NCBI GenBank assembly: GCA_011522945.1
Contig: WTHY01000136.1
Span: 1 to 12,696, forward strand
Direction of reading: 5' to 3'
Length of the DNA stretch: 12,696 bases
DNA from: Alphaproteobacteria bacterium
Lineage (GTDB): Bacteria; Pseudomonadota; Alphaproteobacteria; Puniceispirillales; Puniceispirillaceae
Below are positions 1-5,873 of this stretch, piece by piece (the stretch's first letter is position 1; each line of letters starts with the position of its first letter). The position numbers were made by a program, and so were the translations under genes. Under the pieces are notes generated by a model. It made no database searches, had not been told where the DNA came from, and was given only the letters and a program-made list of their open reading frames with translations.

Positions 1-1
1 T

Positions 2-78
2 TGGTCGGAGCGGCGGGATTTGAACCCACGACCCCTACACCCCCAGTATAGTGCGCTACCAGGCTGCGCTACGCTCCG
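2..78 (-). tRNA. tRNA-Pro (anticodon GGG), CCA encoded
   Basis: Read on the minus strand, this folds into a full cloverleaf. The acceptor stem CGGAGCG pairs with CGCTCCG, followed by discriminator A and an encoded CCA. The D stem is GCGC/GCGC. The anticodon stem CTATA/TGTAG closes loop CTGGGGG, whose central triplet is GGG, so the tRNA reads proline codons CCC and CCU. The T arm is GTGGG-TTCAAAT-CCCGC. It is the last gene of the yceD-plsX-fabH-ihfA-merR block, a known alphaproteobacterial neighbourhood, and it has its own promoter just upstream. Confidence 0.97.
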
Positions 79-86
79 ACACCAAC

Positions 87-115
87 CTTATACGGCGATG
101 GCGTTGCCATTACAA
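87..115 (-). promoter_or_regulatory. Sigma70-type promoter for tRNA-Pro
   Basis: On the minus strand there is a -35 box TTGTAA (110-115), a 17-bp spacer and a -10 box TATAAG (87-92). The -10 ends 8 bp before the first base of the tRNA, so transcription would start at or just before the mature 5' end. Each box is a good but imperfect match to TTGACA/TATAAT. A 5-bp dyad, ATGGC-GTT-GCCAT (98-110), lies mostly in the spacer, and a 14-bp palindrome (121-134) lies just upstream of the -35. Read-through from merR is also possible. Confidence 0.6.
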
Positions 116-120
116 GGCTC

Positions 121-134
121 CTCGATATATCGAG
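121..134. promoter_or_regulatory. Perfect 14-bp palindrome between merR and tRNA-Pro
   Basis: CTCGATATATCGAG is a perfect palindrome 22 bp past the merR stop codon and 5 bp upstream of the -35 box of the tRNA promoter. It could be an operator. It could also be a stem in a read-through merR-tRNA transcript. No T-run follows it on either strand, so it is not a standard intrinsic terminator. The binding protein, if any, is unknown. Confidence 0.3.
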
Positions 135-156
135 CAAATCAGTTTTAGGCGCCTGA

Positions 157-615
157 TTAAGAAATTTTTGCAATCAGCTTATCAATTTTGTCAGAGGCCT
201 GCTGTAACGCAGCTCGCAGATCAGAGATAGCATTATCTGGTGCAGTAGCAGCATGCATTTTTCCAGCGCTTTCATCTGTTTGCACAGCAGGGTTTACTGG
301 TGAACTATCACCCAAATTCTTGCTTGTTTCGCTAACTAAATCAGACGTATTTTGGCTATCTCGCAAACCGGTATCTGGCGATTTCAGCGCCTTCTGCGCA
401 CCTTTTATAGTAAAGCCATCTTTATAAAGCAGATTGCGAATACGAGATAACAGAATGACATCTGCCTCACGATAATAGCGTCTGCCGCCACCACGCTTCA
501 AAGGTTTGAGCTGAGTGAATTTTGTTTCCCAAAATCGTAATACATGTGCAGGGACGTCCAGCTTATCCGATACTTCGGAGATGGTCAGATACGCCCCAGC
601 TGCTTTGCCGGACAT
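157..615 (-). CDS. MerR-family transcriptional regulator
   Basis: This 152-residue protein has an N-terminal MerR-type winged helix-turn-helix (about residues 9-77). It includes the TISEVSDKLDVPAHVLRFWE segment and the wing GGGRRYYR (42-49), which are the DNA-contacting parts of the family. The stretch from about 80 to 125 is low-complexity and polar, rich in Ser, Asp, Thr and Asn. A predicted amphipathic helix at 126-150 may serve dimerisation. It has no metal-binding cysteines, so it is not a MerR/CueR/ZntR metal sensor. It matches the short, uncharacterised MerR protein encoded next to ihfA in alphaproteobacteria. Its ATG overlaps the ihfA stop by one base (TAATG), which implies translational coupling. 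Its regulon is unknown; the tRNA-Pro promoter downstream is one candidate by proximity only. Confidence 0.9.
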   Translation of the reverse strand: MSGKAAGAYLTISEVSDKLDVPAHVLRFWETKFTQLKPLKRGGGRRYYREADVILLSRIRNLLYKDGFTIKGAQKALKSPDTGLRDSQNTSDLVSETSKNLGDSSPVNPAVQTDESAGKMHAATAPDNAISDLRAALQQASDKIDKLIAKIS

Positions 616-905
616 TATCCTTGATTCACCCGTTGCTTCATCAGATTGGATGGGCGGAACGACAATACACGTCTTGGCGTGATACGTGCTTCCACACCAG
701 TTTTTGGATTGCGGCCAATCCGCTCTGATTTGTGATTTACTGTGAAAGTGCCAAAAGATGACAGCTTCACACTCTCACCAGTTTCAAGTGTAGCCGAAAT
801 TTCATCTAAGACAGATTCCACCAGCTGTGAGGATTCATTGCGTGATAAACCCAGCTGAAAATGCACTGCTTCTGCTAAATCTGTTCTGATGATGGTTTTA
901 CTCAT
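615..905 (-). CDS. ihfA: Integration host factor alpha subunit
   Basis: This 96-residue protein of the HU/IHF DNA-bending family has the beta-arm signature GRNPKTG (64-70). Pro67 of that motif intercalates into the minor groove. The segment TPRRVLSFRPSNLMKQRVN follows, which is typical of IHF-alpha rather than HU. IHF-alpha pairs with IHF-beta (himD, not in this window) to bend DNA sharply at specific sites. The length is close to the usual 99-100 residues. The ATG start has only a weak AGG upstream. It lies 49 bp downstream of fabH and overlaps merR by one base. Position after plsX-fabH is conserved in alphaproteobacteria. Confidence 0.95.
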   Translation of the reverse strand: MSKTIIRTDLAEAVHFQLGLSRNESSQLVESVLDEISATLETGESVKLSSFGTFTVNHKSERIGRNPKTGVEARITPRRVLSFRPSNLMKQRVNQG

Positions 906-954
906 GATTCAAGCCTAACATCAGCCTTTTAACAGGTCAACTGAGAGCTTGGTC

Positions 955-1929
955 TTAAGGACGACCAAAACGTACCAGAGACGCACCCCAGCTGAGGCCG
1001 CCACCTATCGCCTCAAGGGCCAGCACATGCCCAGACTGGATGCGACCATCCTTCACGGCCTCATTCAAGGCCAGTGGAATAGAGGCAGCAGAGGTATTCG
1101 CATGTTGCGAGACAGTGCGAACCACCCTATCGGCCGGCAATCCAAGCTTTTTTTGCATGCCGTCTATAATCCGAATATTTGCTTGATGTGGTACGAGCCA
1201 ATCCACCTGCTCTGCAGACATGTCTGCCTTTTCCAGCGCCTCTGACATTGCAGAGGATAATTTTTCTACAGCGTGCCGGAACACCTCTTTACCTTCCATA
1301 CGCACATGACCGGTTGTGCCAGTTGCACTCGGACCACCATCAACATATAAAATATCTCTGTAACGCCCATCCGTATGCAGCACATTTGACAATATGCCAT
1401 AATCCTGAGGTGCCGTCTCATCTGCTTCTAGAATAACAGCGCCTGCGCCATCGCCAAATAAGACGCATGTGGTTCTATCTTCCCAATCAAGAAGCTTTGT
1501 AAAGGACTCAGCGCCTATGACCAGTGCCTTCTTGCCCATATTGGCTGCAATCATGGAATGCGCGACACTTAGCGCATAGACAAAGCCGGCACAGACAGCC
1601 TGCACATCAAAGGCAAATGCAGAGCCTGCCTCTAGCTTACGTTGAACAACAGATGCGGCTGAAGGAAATGTATCATCTGGCGTGGTTGTTGCCAGAATTA
1701 TCATATCAATATCCTTTGCCGTCAAACCAGCATGACTTAGTGCATCCTGTGCAGCCGCTACAGCCAGATCGGAAGTCAATTCGTCTTCAGCAACCATATG
1801 CCTTTGTGCAATGCCTGTGCGCTGTTTAATCCATGCGTCATCAGTCTCGACGAACGTAGCCAACTCATCATTGCTGACAACACGTTCGGGGAGATAGGCA
1901 CCCACACCTGTCATAAGAATTGCACTCAT
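955..1929 (-). CDS. fabH: 3-oxoacyl-ACP synthase III (KAS III)
   Basis: At 324 residues this is the normal length for FabH. It catalyses the first condensation of type II fatty-acid synthesis, acetyl-CoA with malonyl-ACP. The catalytic triad is intact: Cys113 in AVCAGFVYAL, His248 in VPHQANIRI, and Asn278 in QHANTSAASIPLAL. These correspond to Cys112, His244 and Asn274 of the E. coli enzyme. The C-terminal glycine-rich IGGGLSWGASLVRF is also typical. The start overlaps the plsX stop by four bases (ATGA), and a purine-rich AAAGAGAG lies upstream inside plsX. The partnership with plsX joins fatty-acid initiation to phospholipid synthesis. Confidence 0.97.
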   Translation of the reverse strand: MSAILMTGVGAYLPERVVSNDELATFVETDDAWIKQRTGIAQRHMVAEDELTSDLAVAAAQDALSHAGLTAKDIDMIILATTTPDDTFPSAASVVQRKLEAGSAFAFDVQAVCAGFVYALSVAHSMIAANMGKKALVIGAESFTKLLDWEDRTTCVLFGDGAGAVILEADETAPQDYGILSNVLHTDGRYRDILYVDGGPSATGTTGHVRMEGKEVFRHAVEKLSSAMSEALEKADMSAEQVDWLVPHQANIRIIDGMQKKLGLPADRVVRTVSQHANTSAASIPLALNEAVKDGRIQSGHVLALEAIGGGLSWGASLVRFGRP

Positions 1930-2975
1930 TCGACACTCTCTTTTGCAGCTCTTTTGGCCCGAATATCACTTACCCGAGCAATAGACTCACTGATTTCTGG
2001 CAAGAAGCCCTGCTCTACAAGGTCTATGGCAACCTTAATCGCATTTGCATAGCCAACTTTGTCTGTCCCGCCATGCGACTTTACAGCAATGCCATTTAAT
2101 CCAAGGAATACTGCGCCATTATAACGACGTGGGTCCATACGGCGGCGTACCAGTTTCAGCACAGGTCGTGCCAGCAAATAAGATACTTTATTATATAAGG
2201 TAGCTGAAAATGCCTCACGCAAACTATGCGTAATAAGCGCTGATGTACCTTCAGCTGTTTTCAACGCTACATTGCCGGTGAACCCATCTGTTACTATAAC
2301 ATCAGTCTTACCAATCATGATGTCAGATCCTTCAACAAACCCTGCATAATTCAGTTTCAGGTCTGGCTCATTAAGTTCTTCTGCAGCCTCACGCAGATAA
2401 TCATATCCTTTTTGATCTTCCTCACCCACATTCAACAGACCAATCGATGGCGCCGTAATACCTGTAACATCACGGCAGAATGCTTCACCCATAACAGCGA
2501 ACTGGATTAGATTTTCAGCATCAACTTCAATATTTGCCCCAAGATCTAGCATACAGGTCGCGCTACGCATTGTCGGCAAGAATGTGGCAATTGCCGGCCG
2601 AGACACACCTGGTAGCATCCGCAATTGCAATTTAGACATTGCCATTAAGGCACCAGTATTACCTGCTGACACCACGGCATCAGCCTTGCCATCTGCGACT
2701 TGCTGAATGGCCTGCCACATAGAGGTATTTTTGCCACCTCTTAAAGCTTGAGATGGTTTTTCATCAGGAGCAACAACATCTTCAGCGTGAATGACGTCAT
2801 AAGAAGTCAGTTTTTTAGCTGATTTTAAAAGCGGCTTCAGTTTGTCTTCGTTGCCTACAAAAATCAGGTGCAGATTATTATTCTGCATCTGAGCCTTTTC
2901 AGCCCCCTTTACCACAATATATGGCGCATCATCGCCACCCATTGCATCTAAGGCAATTGTCAGTTTTTTTGTCAA
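1926..2975 (-). CDS. plsX: Phosphate acyltransferase PlsX (TTG start)
   Basis: This 349-residue PlsX converts acyl-ACP to acyl-phosphate, the donor used by PlsY to acylate glycerol-3-phosphate. Family signatures include the N-terminal IALDAMGGDDAP (7-18) and the segments DLGANIEVDAENLIQFAVMGEAF, GLLNVGEEDQKG and TDGFTGNVALKTAEG. The start codon is TTG. The first in-frame ATG is residue 12, inside the conserved DAMGGD motif and so too late. A GGAGAG ribosome binding site lies at a suitable distance upstream of the TTG. The gene follows yceD by 42 bp without an intervening rpmF, which is usual for alphaproteobacteria but unlike the gammaproteobacterial yceD-rpmF-plsX order. It overlaps fabH by four bases. 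Confidence 0.96.
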   Translation of the reverse strand: MTKKLTIALDAMGGDDAPYIVVKGAEKAQMQNNNLHLIFVGNEDKLKPLLKSAKKLTSYDVIHAEDVVAPDEKPSQALRGGKNTSMWQAIQQVADGKADAVVSAGNTGALMAMSKLQLRMLPGVSRPAIATFLPTMRSATCMLDLGANIEVDAENLIQFAVMGEAFCRDVTGITAPSIGLLNVGEEDQKGYDYLREAAEELNEPDLKLNYAGFVEGSDIMIGKTDVIVTDGFTGNVALKTAEGTSALITHSLREAFSATLYNKVSYLLARPVLKLVRRRMDPRRYNGAVFLGLNGIAVKSHGGTDKVGYANAIKVAIDLVEQGFLPEISESIARVSDIRAKRAAKESVE

Positions 2976-3017
2976 AACAGAACTCTCCAGATTGCCGCCT
3001 CACAATAGCGGGATTTT

Positions 3018-3572
3018 CTATTTTTTCAATTCAGAAAGCTTCTGGAAAGGATTTTCAGGCTTGATTTCCGGCCCCGACTGATACGTTTCAGGCGCATTTG
3101 CTTTGCGGGGATGGCTATCAACACCAAGGGCTATCGTTTGCTGTACGAGCTCTCCCAATAAAATCCTGTCATTCTCCAGCAGTTCAACATCTACAGCAGA
3201 GACATTTATTTCAATTTCATCATCTACCACATCATCAATTTCAGGCACGTACCGTTCTTCAATTTGCACAGAAATATCCTCAGAAACAGGTTCGGCTGTT
3301 ACCACACAAGCTTGCACAACCTGTGCCTCAACTGACCCTGTGACCTCAAAACTGTCCTTTGCAACCATTTTTACACGCAGTGCAATAGAGGCGTGGTTTA
3401 CGCCGATGAACCCAAAACGATGTGCGACAGCCTGACAATCAGATGCACTCAACCTACCACTATACAGCTCTTCATCTGCTCTGCTCATGAAATGGCTGAC
3501 ATCACACTGAGACTCTAATGTAAAATCCATTTGGCGACGTTTATTTTGCTTATTTGGCTTTTGTGTAGGCAT
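3018..3572 (-). CDS. YceD/DUF177 family protein (large-subunit rRNA accumulation)
   Basis: This 184-residue DUF177 protein has the signature CVVTAEPVSEDI (Cys89). A very acidic middle follows (EIDDVVDDEIEI), then ILLGELVQQTIALGVDSHPR, and it ends in the characteristic NPFQKLSELK. Bacterial YceD and plant DUF177 proteins are linked to 23S rRNA accumulation; the precise biochemical role is unclear. The frame is open upstream to a TTG at 3596, but the ATG at 3572 is preferred because AGAG lies 6 bp ahead of it. The later in-frame ATG at 3530 lacks a ribosome binding site. It is the second gene of the UQCC-yceD-plsX-fabH-ihfA-merR operon, and plsX follows after a 42-bp spacer. Confidence 0.9.
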   Translation of the reverse strand: MPTQKPNKQNKRRQMDFTLESQCDVSHFMSRADEELYSGRLSASDCQAVAHRFGFIGVNHASIALRVKMVAKDSFEVTGSVEAQVVQACVVTAEPVSEDISVQIEERYVPEIDDVVDDEIEINVSAVDVELLENDRILLGELVQQTIALGVDSHPRKANAPETYQSGPEIKPENPFQKLSELKK

Positions 3573-3642
3573 GTTACACTCTGTTTTGTTTTGCAAGCTG
3601 TAATAAGTCCACTGAAAATATCATCAGCGATTCACATCAAAG

Positions 3643-4200
3643 TTAGAGGCTTTGCCGCACCCAAGATGGTGCGTCGAAATTTCCTGATAGTAATATAGCA
3701 AAATCTGCCGATTTCAGGGTCTCTGCAAGCGTGATAGAGATATCTGCCAACGCGACATCTGTCTTAGATGGCACATCAGAACGACTTAGATTTCGTGAAA
3801 TAGCCTCTGCAAGGGCATAAGCTGCATTGGCATCTAATGCAGCACTATAAGCATTTAAACGCCCAGCAAACCCCTCACTCATAATCCGTATTCGTTTCCC
3901 GAGCCCGGTATCCCCTGCCCCCTGCTCCCGCAAAGTAAGGTCAATATCTGTGAACATGGCATCGAAAAGTTCCTGGGAAAAATCCTTCGCAGCGTCACCT
4001 TCATCACGTAGGCGGCGCATCATAAGACTGACCAAAAGACATAATATGTCAAACCGACCATCAAAACTATCCTCAGCGCCATATTGTAAGTAAAAGTCAG
4101 GCGTGCGGCTAGCATCTAGCAGGCTATAATATAACGCCTCAGCTGGCGTTTGAGGTGTGCCTGCTGTTCCTATGATTTTTTTCTTGAGCCATGTCAGCAT
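3643..4200 (-). CDS. Ubiquinol-cytochrome c chaperone (CBP3/UQCC1 family)
   Basis: This 185-residue protein matches the bacterial ubiquinol-cytochrome c chaperone family, homologous to mitochondrial CBP3/UQCC1, which assists assembly of cytochrome b in the bc1 complex. Recognisable parts are ALYYSLLDASRTPDFYLQYGAEDSFDGRF (residues 23-51), the helix LCLLVSLMMRRLRDEG, and FSQELFDAMFTDIDLTLREQGAGDTGLGKRI followed by FAGRLNAYSAAL. There is no signal peptide or membrane helix, so it should be cytoplasmic or peripheral. It is the first gene of its operon and is divergent from bamE, with a shared intergenic region of under 100 bp. The upstream AGGTAGGG is about 12 bases from the ATG, which is slightly far. 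The assignment rests on pattern recognition of the family and its conserved position beside bamE and yceD. Confidence 0.85.
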   Translation of the reverse strand: MLTWLKKKIIGTAGTPQTPAEALYYSLLDASRTPDFYLQYGAEDSFDGRFDILCLLVSLMMRRLRDEGDAAKDFSQELFDAMFTDIDLTLREQGAGDTGLGKRIRIMSEGFAGRLNAYSAALDANAAYALAEAISRNLSRSDVPSKTDVALADISITLAETLKSADFAILLSGNFDAPSWVRQSL

Positions 4201-4235
4201 TTCTTAATAACCCTACCTAATAATGCCACATTATG

Positions 4236-4268
4236 TTGACGTTCGCATGTGATCTCGGCAAATATAGC
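4236..4268 (+). promoter_or_regulatory. Possible bamE promoter in the divergent region
   Basis: A TTGACG hexamer at 4236-4241 is a near-consensus -35 box. The best downstream -10-like sequences are weak or badly spaced: AATATA at 4261 after 19 bp, or TATAGC at 4263 after 21 bp. On the opposite strand CATAAT (4230-4235) could be a -10 for the UQCC gene, but no good -35 accompanies it. The 84-93 bp between the two start codons must contain both promoters. Confidence 0.3.
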
Positions 4269-4293
4269 CAAGTCTTAAATCAGGATGAGAAAA

Positions 4294-4758
4294 ATGACCA
4301 GCAACTATCGCAAAATGCCCCCAGTTTACTTGCGTTTTTCACATTTTGTCTGTGTGTCCCTGTTCATAGCCTTGGCTGCCTGCGCACCACGTTTCTCAAG
4401 CCATGGCCATCAGGTGGACCCATATCAGCTAGAGCAGCTTTCCATTGGCGCATCAACTAAGATTGATGTGCTTGATGAATTAGGCAAGCCCAGCTTTACC
4501 GGCGCCTTTGATGAGGACAAATTATATTATGTCAGCCAACATATGAGACAGGCTGCTGCTGGCAAATCAGAAACAATAGATCGTGAGATTTATATTTTTA
4601 CCTTTGATGCCGATGGTCTACTAGCACAAATTGACATCAAAGATGAATCAACAGGCATAACGGTTATAACCTTGGATGCCGTAACACCAACACCAGGCGA
4701 TGGTTATGGAGTTGTTGAGCAGGTCTTCTCAAACCTAAGACGCCGCTCACAAGAATAA
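4294..4758 (+). CDS. bamE: BamE/SmpA/OmlA outer-membrane lipoprotein
   Basis: This is the only plus-strand protein gene. BamE-family proteins belong to the BAM complex that inserts beta-barrel proteins into the outer membrane. The 154-residue product begins with a lipoprotein signal peptide: a hydrophobic stretch, then lipobox LAAC with the lipidated Cys at residue 30. The body carries the family pattern LEQLSIGASTKIDVLDELGKPS and then LYYVSQHM with EIYIFTFDADGLLAQIDI. The start is taken as the ATG at 4294 because AGGA sits 8 bp upstream. The in-frame ATG at 4285 has AGG directly abutting it, too close to work. It is divergent from the UQCC gene, as in other alphaproteobacteria, and convergent with nusB. 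Confidence 0.92.
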   Translation: MTSNYRKMPPVYLRFSHFVCVSLFIALAACAPRFSSHGHQVDPYQLEQLSIGASTKIDVLDELGKPSFTGAFDEDKLYYVSQHMRQAAAGKSETIDREIYIFTFDADGLLAQIDIKDESTGITVITLDAVTPTPGDGYGVVEQVFSNLRRRSQE

Positions 4759-4760
4759 AT

Positions 4761-4876
4761 GGTCTGGCTGGAAAAAGCGCATATTTGACCCTGTGTCCTT
4801 AAATGCACGATACAACAAAACCATAACATAGTTTGGCACCGGATATTGCTGCCCAATTTAGGACCAGCTACAGACC
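4761..4876. repeat. Long-range inverted repeat in the bamE/nusB convergent gap
   Basis: The 169-bp gap between the convergent bamE and nusB genes holds no ORF or recognised RNA. Two bases after the bamE stop is GGTCTGGCTGG (4761-4771). Its complement recurs as CCAGCTACAGACC (4864-4876), giving 11 pairs with a two-base bulge and enclosing about 92 bases. A separate small dyad, TTTGCG-8-CGCAAA, lies at about 4887-4906. Neither is followed by a T-run, so I see no standard intrinsic terminator on either strand. The paired arms could fold the 3' end of the bamE transcript, or the match could be chance. Confidence 0.35.
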
Positions 4877-4927
4877 AAACTGGCTATTTGCGTATAAAAT
4901 CGCAAAGATTATAAGAGCAGATTAGCG

Positions 4928-5413
4928 TTAAATTGTTGTATCACGCATTTCAACTGCGCGCACAGTGCGGGCGATTCTATCTAAAACTGCATTCACAAAT
5001 TGCACATCGCACTGAAACGCATCAGCAACTGATGCATATTCACTAATGACGGCCTTTGACGGCACATTTGGCATGTGGCAAAGCTCATACACGCCGGCGC
5101 GCAATACACAATGATCTGCGCGTGCTATGCGGTCCAGAGTCCAGCTATCACCAAGTTTACCGGCTATCATCTCATCCAATGTATCTTCAGCTGTGCTCAT
5201 GCCAAGGCATAATTGCTGGAAATGTGTTTCGTCTAATTTCCGGATACGCATCTCTTTGGCAAGATCGCTAGCGTAATGGGTTAAAAATTCAGCGATTGCT
5301 ATGCGCATATCACGAGATGTGAATCCCTGCTGAAAGTTAACTTGTACGGCCCCAATGCGGGCGGCGGTCCGCCGCCGAACAGGGACAGGGCGCATTGCTT
5401 CATCACCTGACAT
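4928..5413 (-). CDS. nusB: Transcription antitermination factor NusB
   Basis: This 161-residue NusB, with NusE (S10), binds boxA RNA in rRNA leaders for processive antitermination. Signatures are the basic N-terminal RRRTAARIGAVQVNFQ (13-28) used for RNA binding, the core LDRIARADHCVLRAGVYEL (93-111), SKAVISEYASVADAF (119-133) and the near C-terminal FVNAVLDRIA (139-148). The length is within the alphaproteobacterial range. It follows the ribH stop codon by a single base, so it is co-translated with the riboflavin genes; the ribH-nusB pairing is widely conserved. AAGGA lies about 12 bases upstream of the ATG. Residue 7 is an alternative methionine start. Confidence 0.95.
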   Translation of the reverse strand: MSGDEAMRPVPVRRRTAARIGAVQVNFQQGFTSRDMRIAIAEFLTHYASDLAKEMRIRKLDETHFQQLCLGMSTAEDTLDEMIAGKLGDSWTLDRIARADHCVLRAGVYELCHMPNVPSKAVISEYASVADAFQCDVQFVNAVLDRIARTVRAVEMRDTTI

Positions 5414-5414
5414 A

Positions 5415-5843
5415 TTAGCTATAATCCTTTTTCAATGCCGCCATTGCCAGTGCAGCACGTGCAGCATCGCCGCCCTTATCTTTGCGCGTTTTATCAGCTC
5501 TGGCCCATGCCTGCTCACTATTTTCCACAGTAATAATACCATTTCCAATAGCTAGCCTTTTATCTAGTGTGAGCATCATAATCCCGCGTGCGCTTTCATT
5601 ACAAACTGTATCATAATGCGATGTTTCACCACGGATGACACATCCAAGTGCCACATAGCCTGCATACGTTTTTGGGGCGGCATCAGCTATGGCAATGGCA
5701 CCAGGAATTTCAAGAGCACCTGGCACAGATATCCGTTCATAAGATGCGCCGGCCGCTTCAAGCGCAGCAATAGCTCCTTCGACAAGGGAGTCTAACAGGT
5801 CTGTATAGAAACGGGCTTCAACAATCAGGAATGTCTGGCTCAT
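5415..5843 (-). CDS. ribH: 6,7-dimethyl-8-ribityllumazine synthase
   Basis: At 142 residues this is slightly shorter than the usual 150-160. It condenses 5-amino-6-ribitylamino-uracil with 3,4-dihydroxy-2-butanone 4-phosphate, the penultimate riboflavin step. Substrate-binding motifs are present: RFYTDLLDSLVEGA near the N-terminus, VPGALEIPGAI (40-50), and GCVIRGETSHYDTVCNESARG (68-88). His76 aligns with the catalytic His88 of the B. subtilis enzyme in RGATTHYD. NGIITVENSEQAWARAD (101-117) is also typical. It lies 30 bp after the RibB protein gene and one base before nusB. The ribosome binding site is weak (GAAAAG), so translation may be modest. Confidence 0.95.
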   Translation of the reverse strand: MSQTFLIVEARFYTDLLDSLVEGAIAALEAAGASYERISVPGALEIPGAIAIADAAPKTYAGYVALGCVIRGETSHYDTVCNESARGIMMLTLDKRLAIGNGIITVENSEQAWARADKTRKDKGGDAARAALAMAALKKDYS

Positions 5844-5873
5844 AATATTTCAACTTTTCACTAGAAACGGCTA

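Noticed and set aside
3098..3435. Plus-strand ORFs of 81 and 110 codons opposite yceD
   Set aside because: Low-complexity Ser/Thr- or His/Gln-rich translations of the antisense strand; the minus strand encodes a recognisable DUF177 protein.
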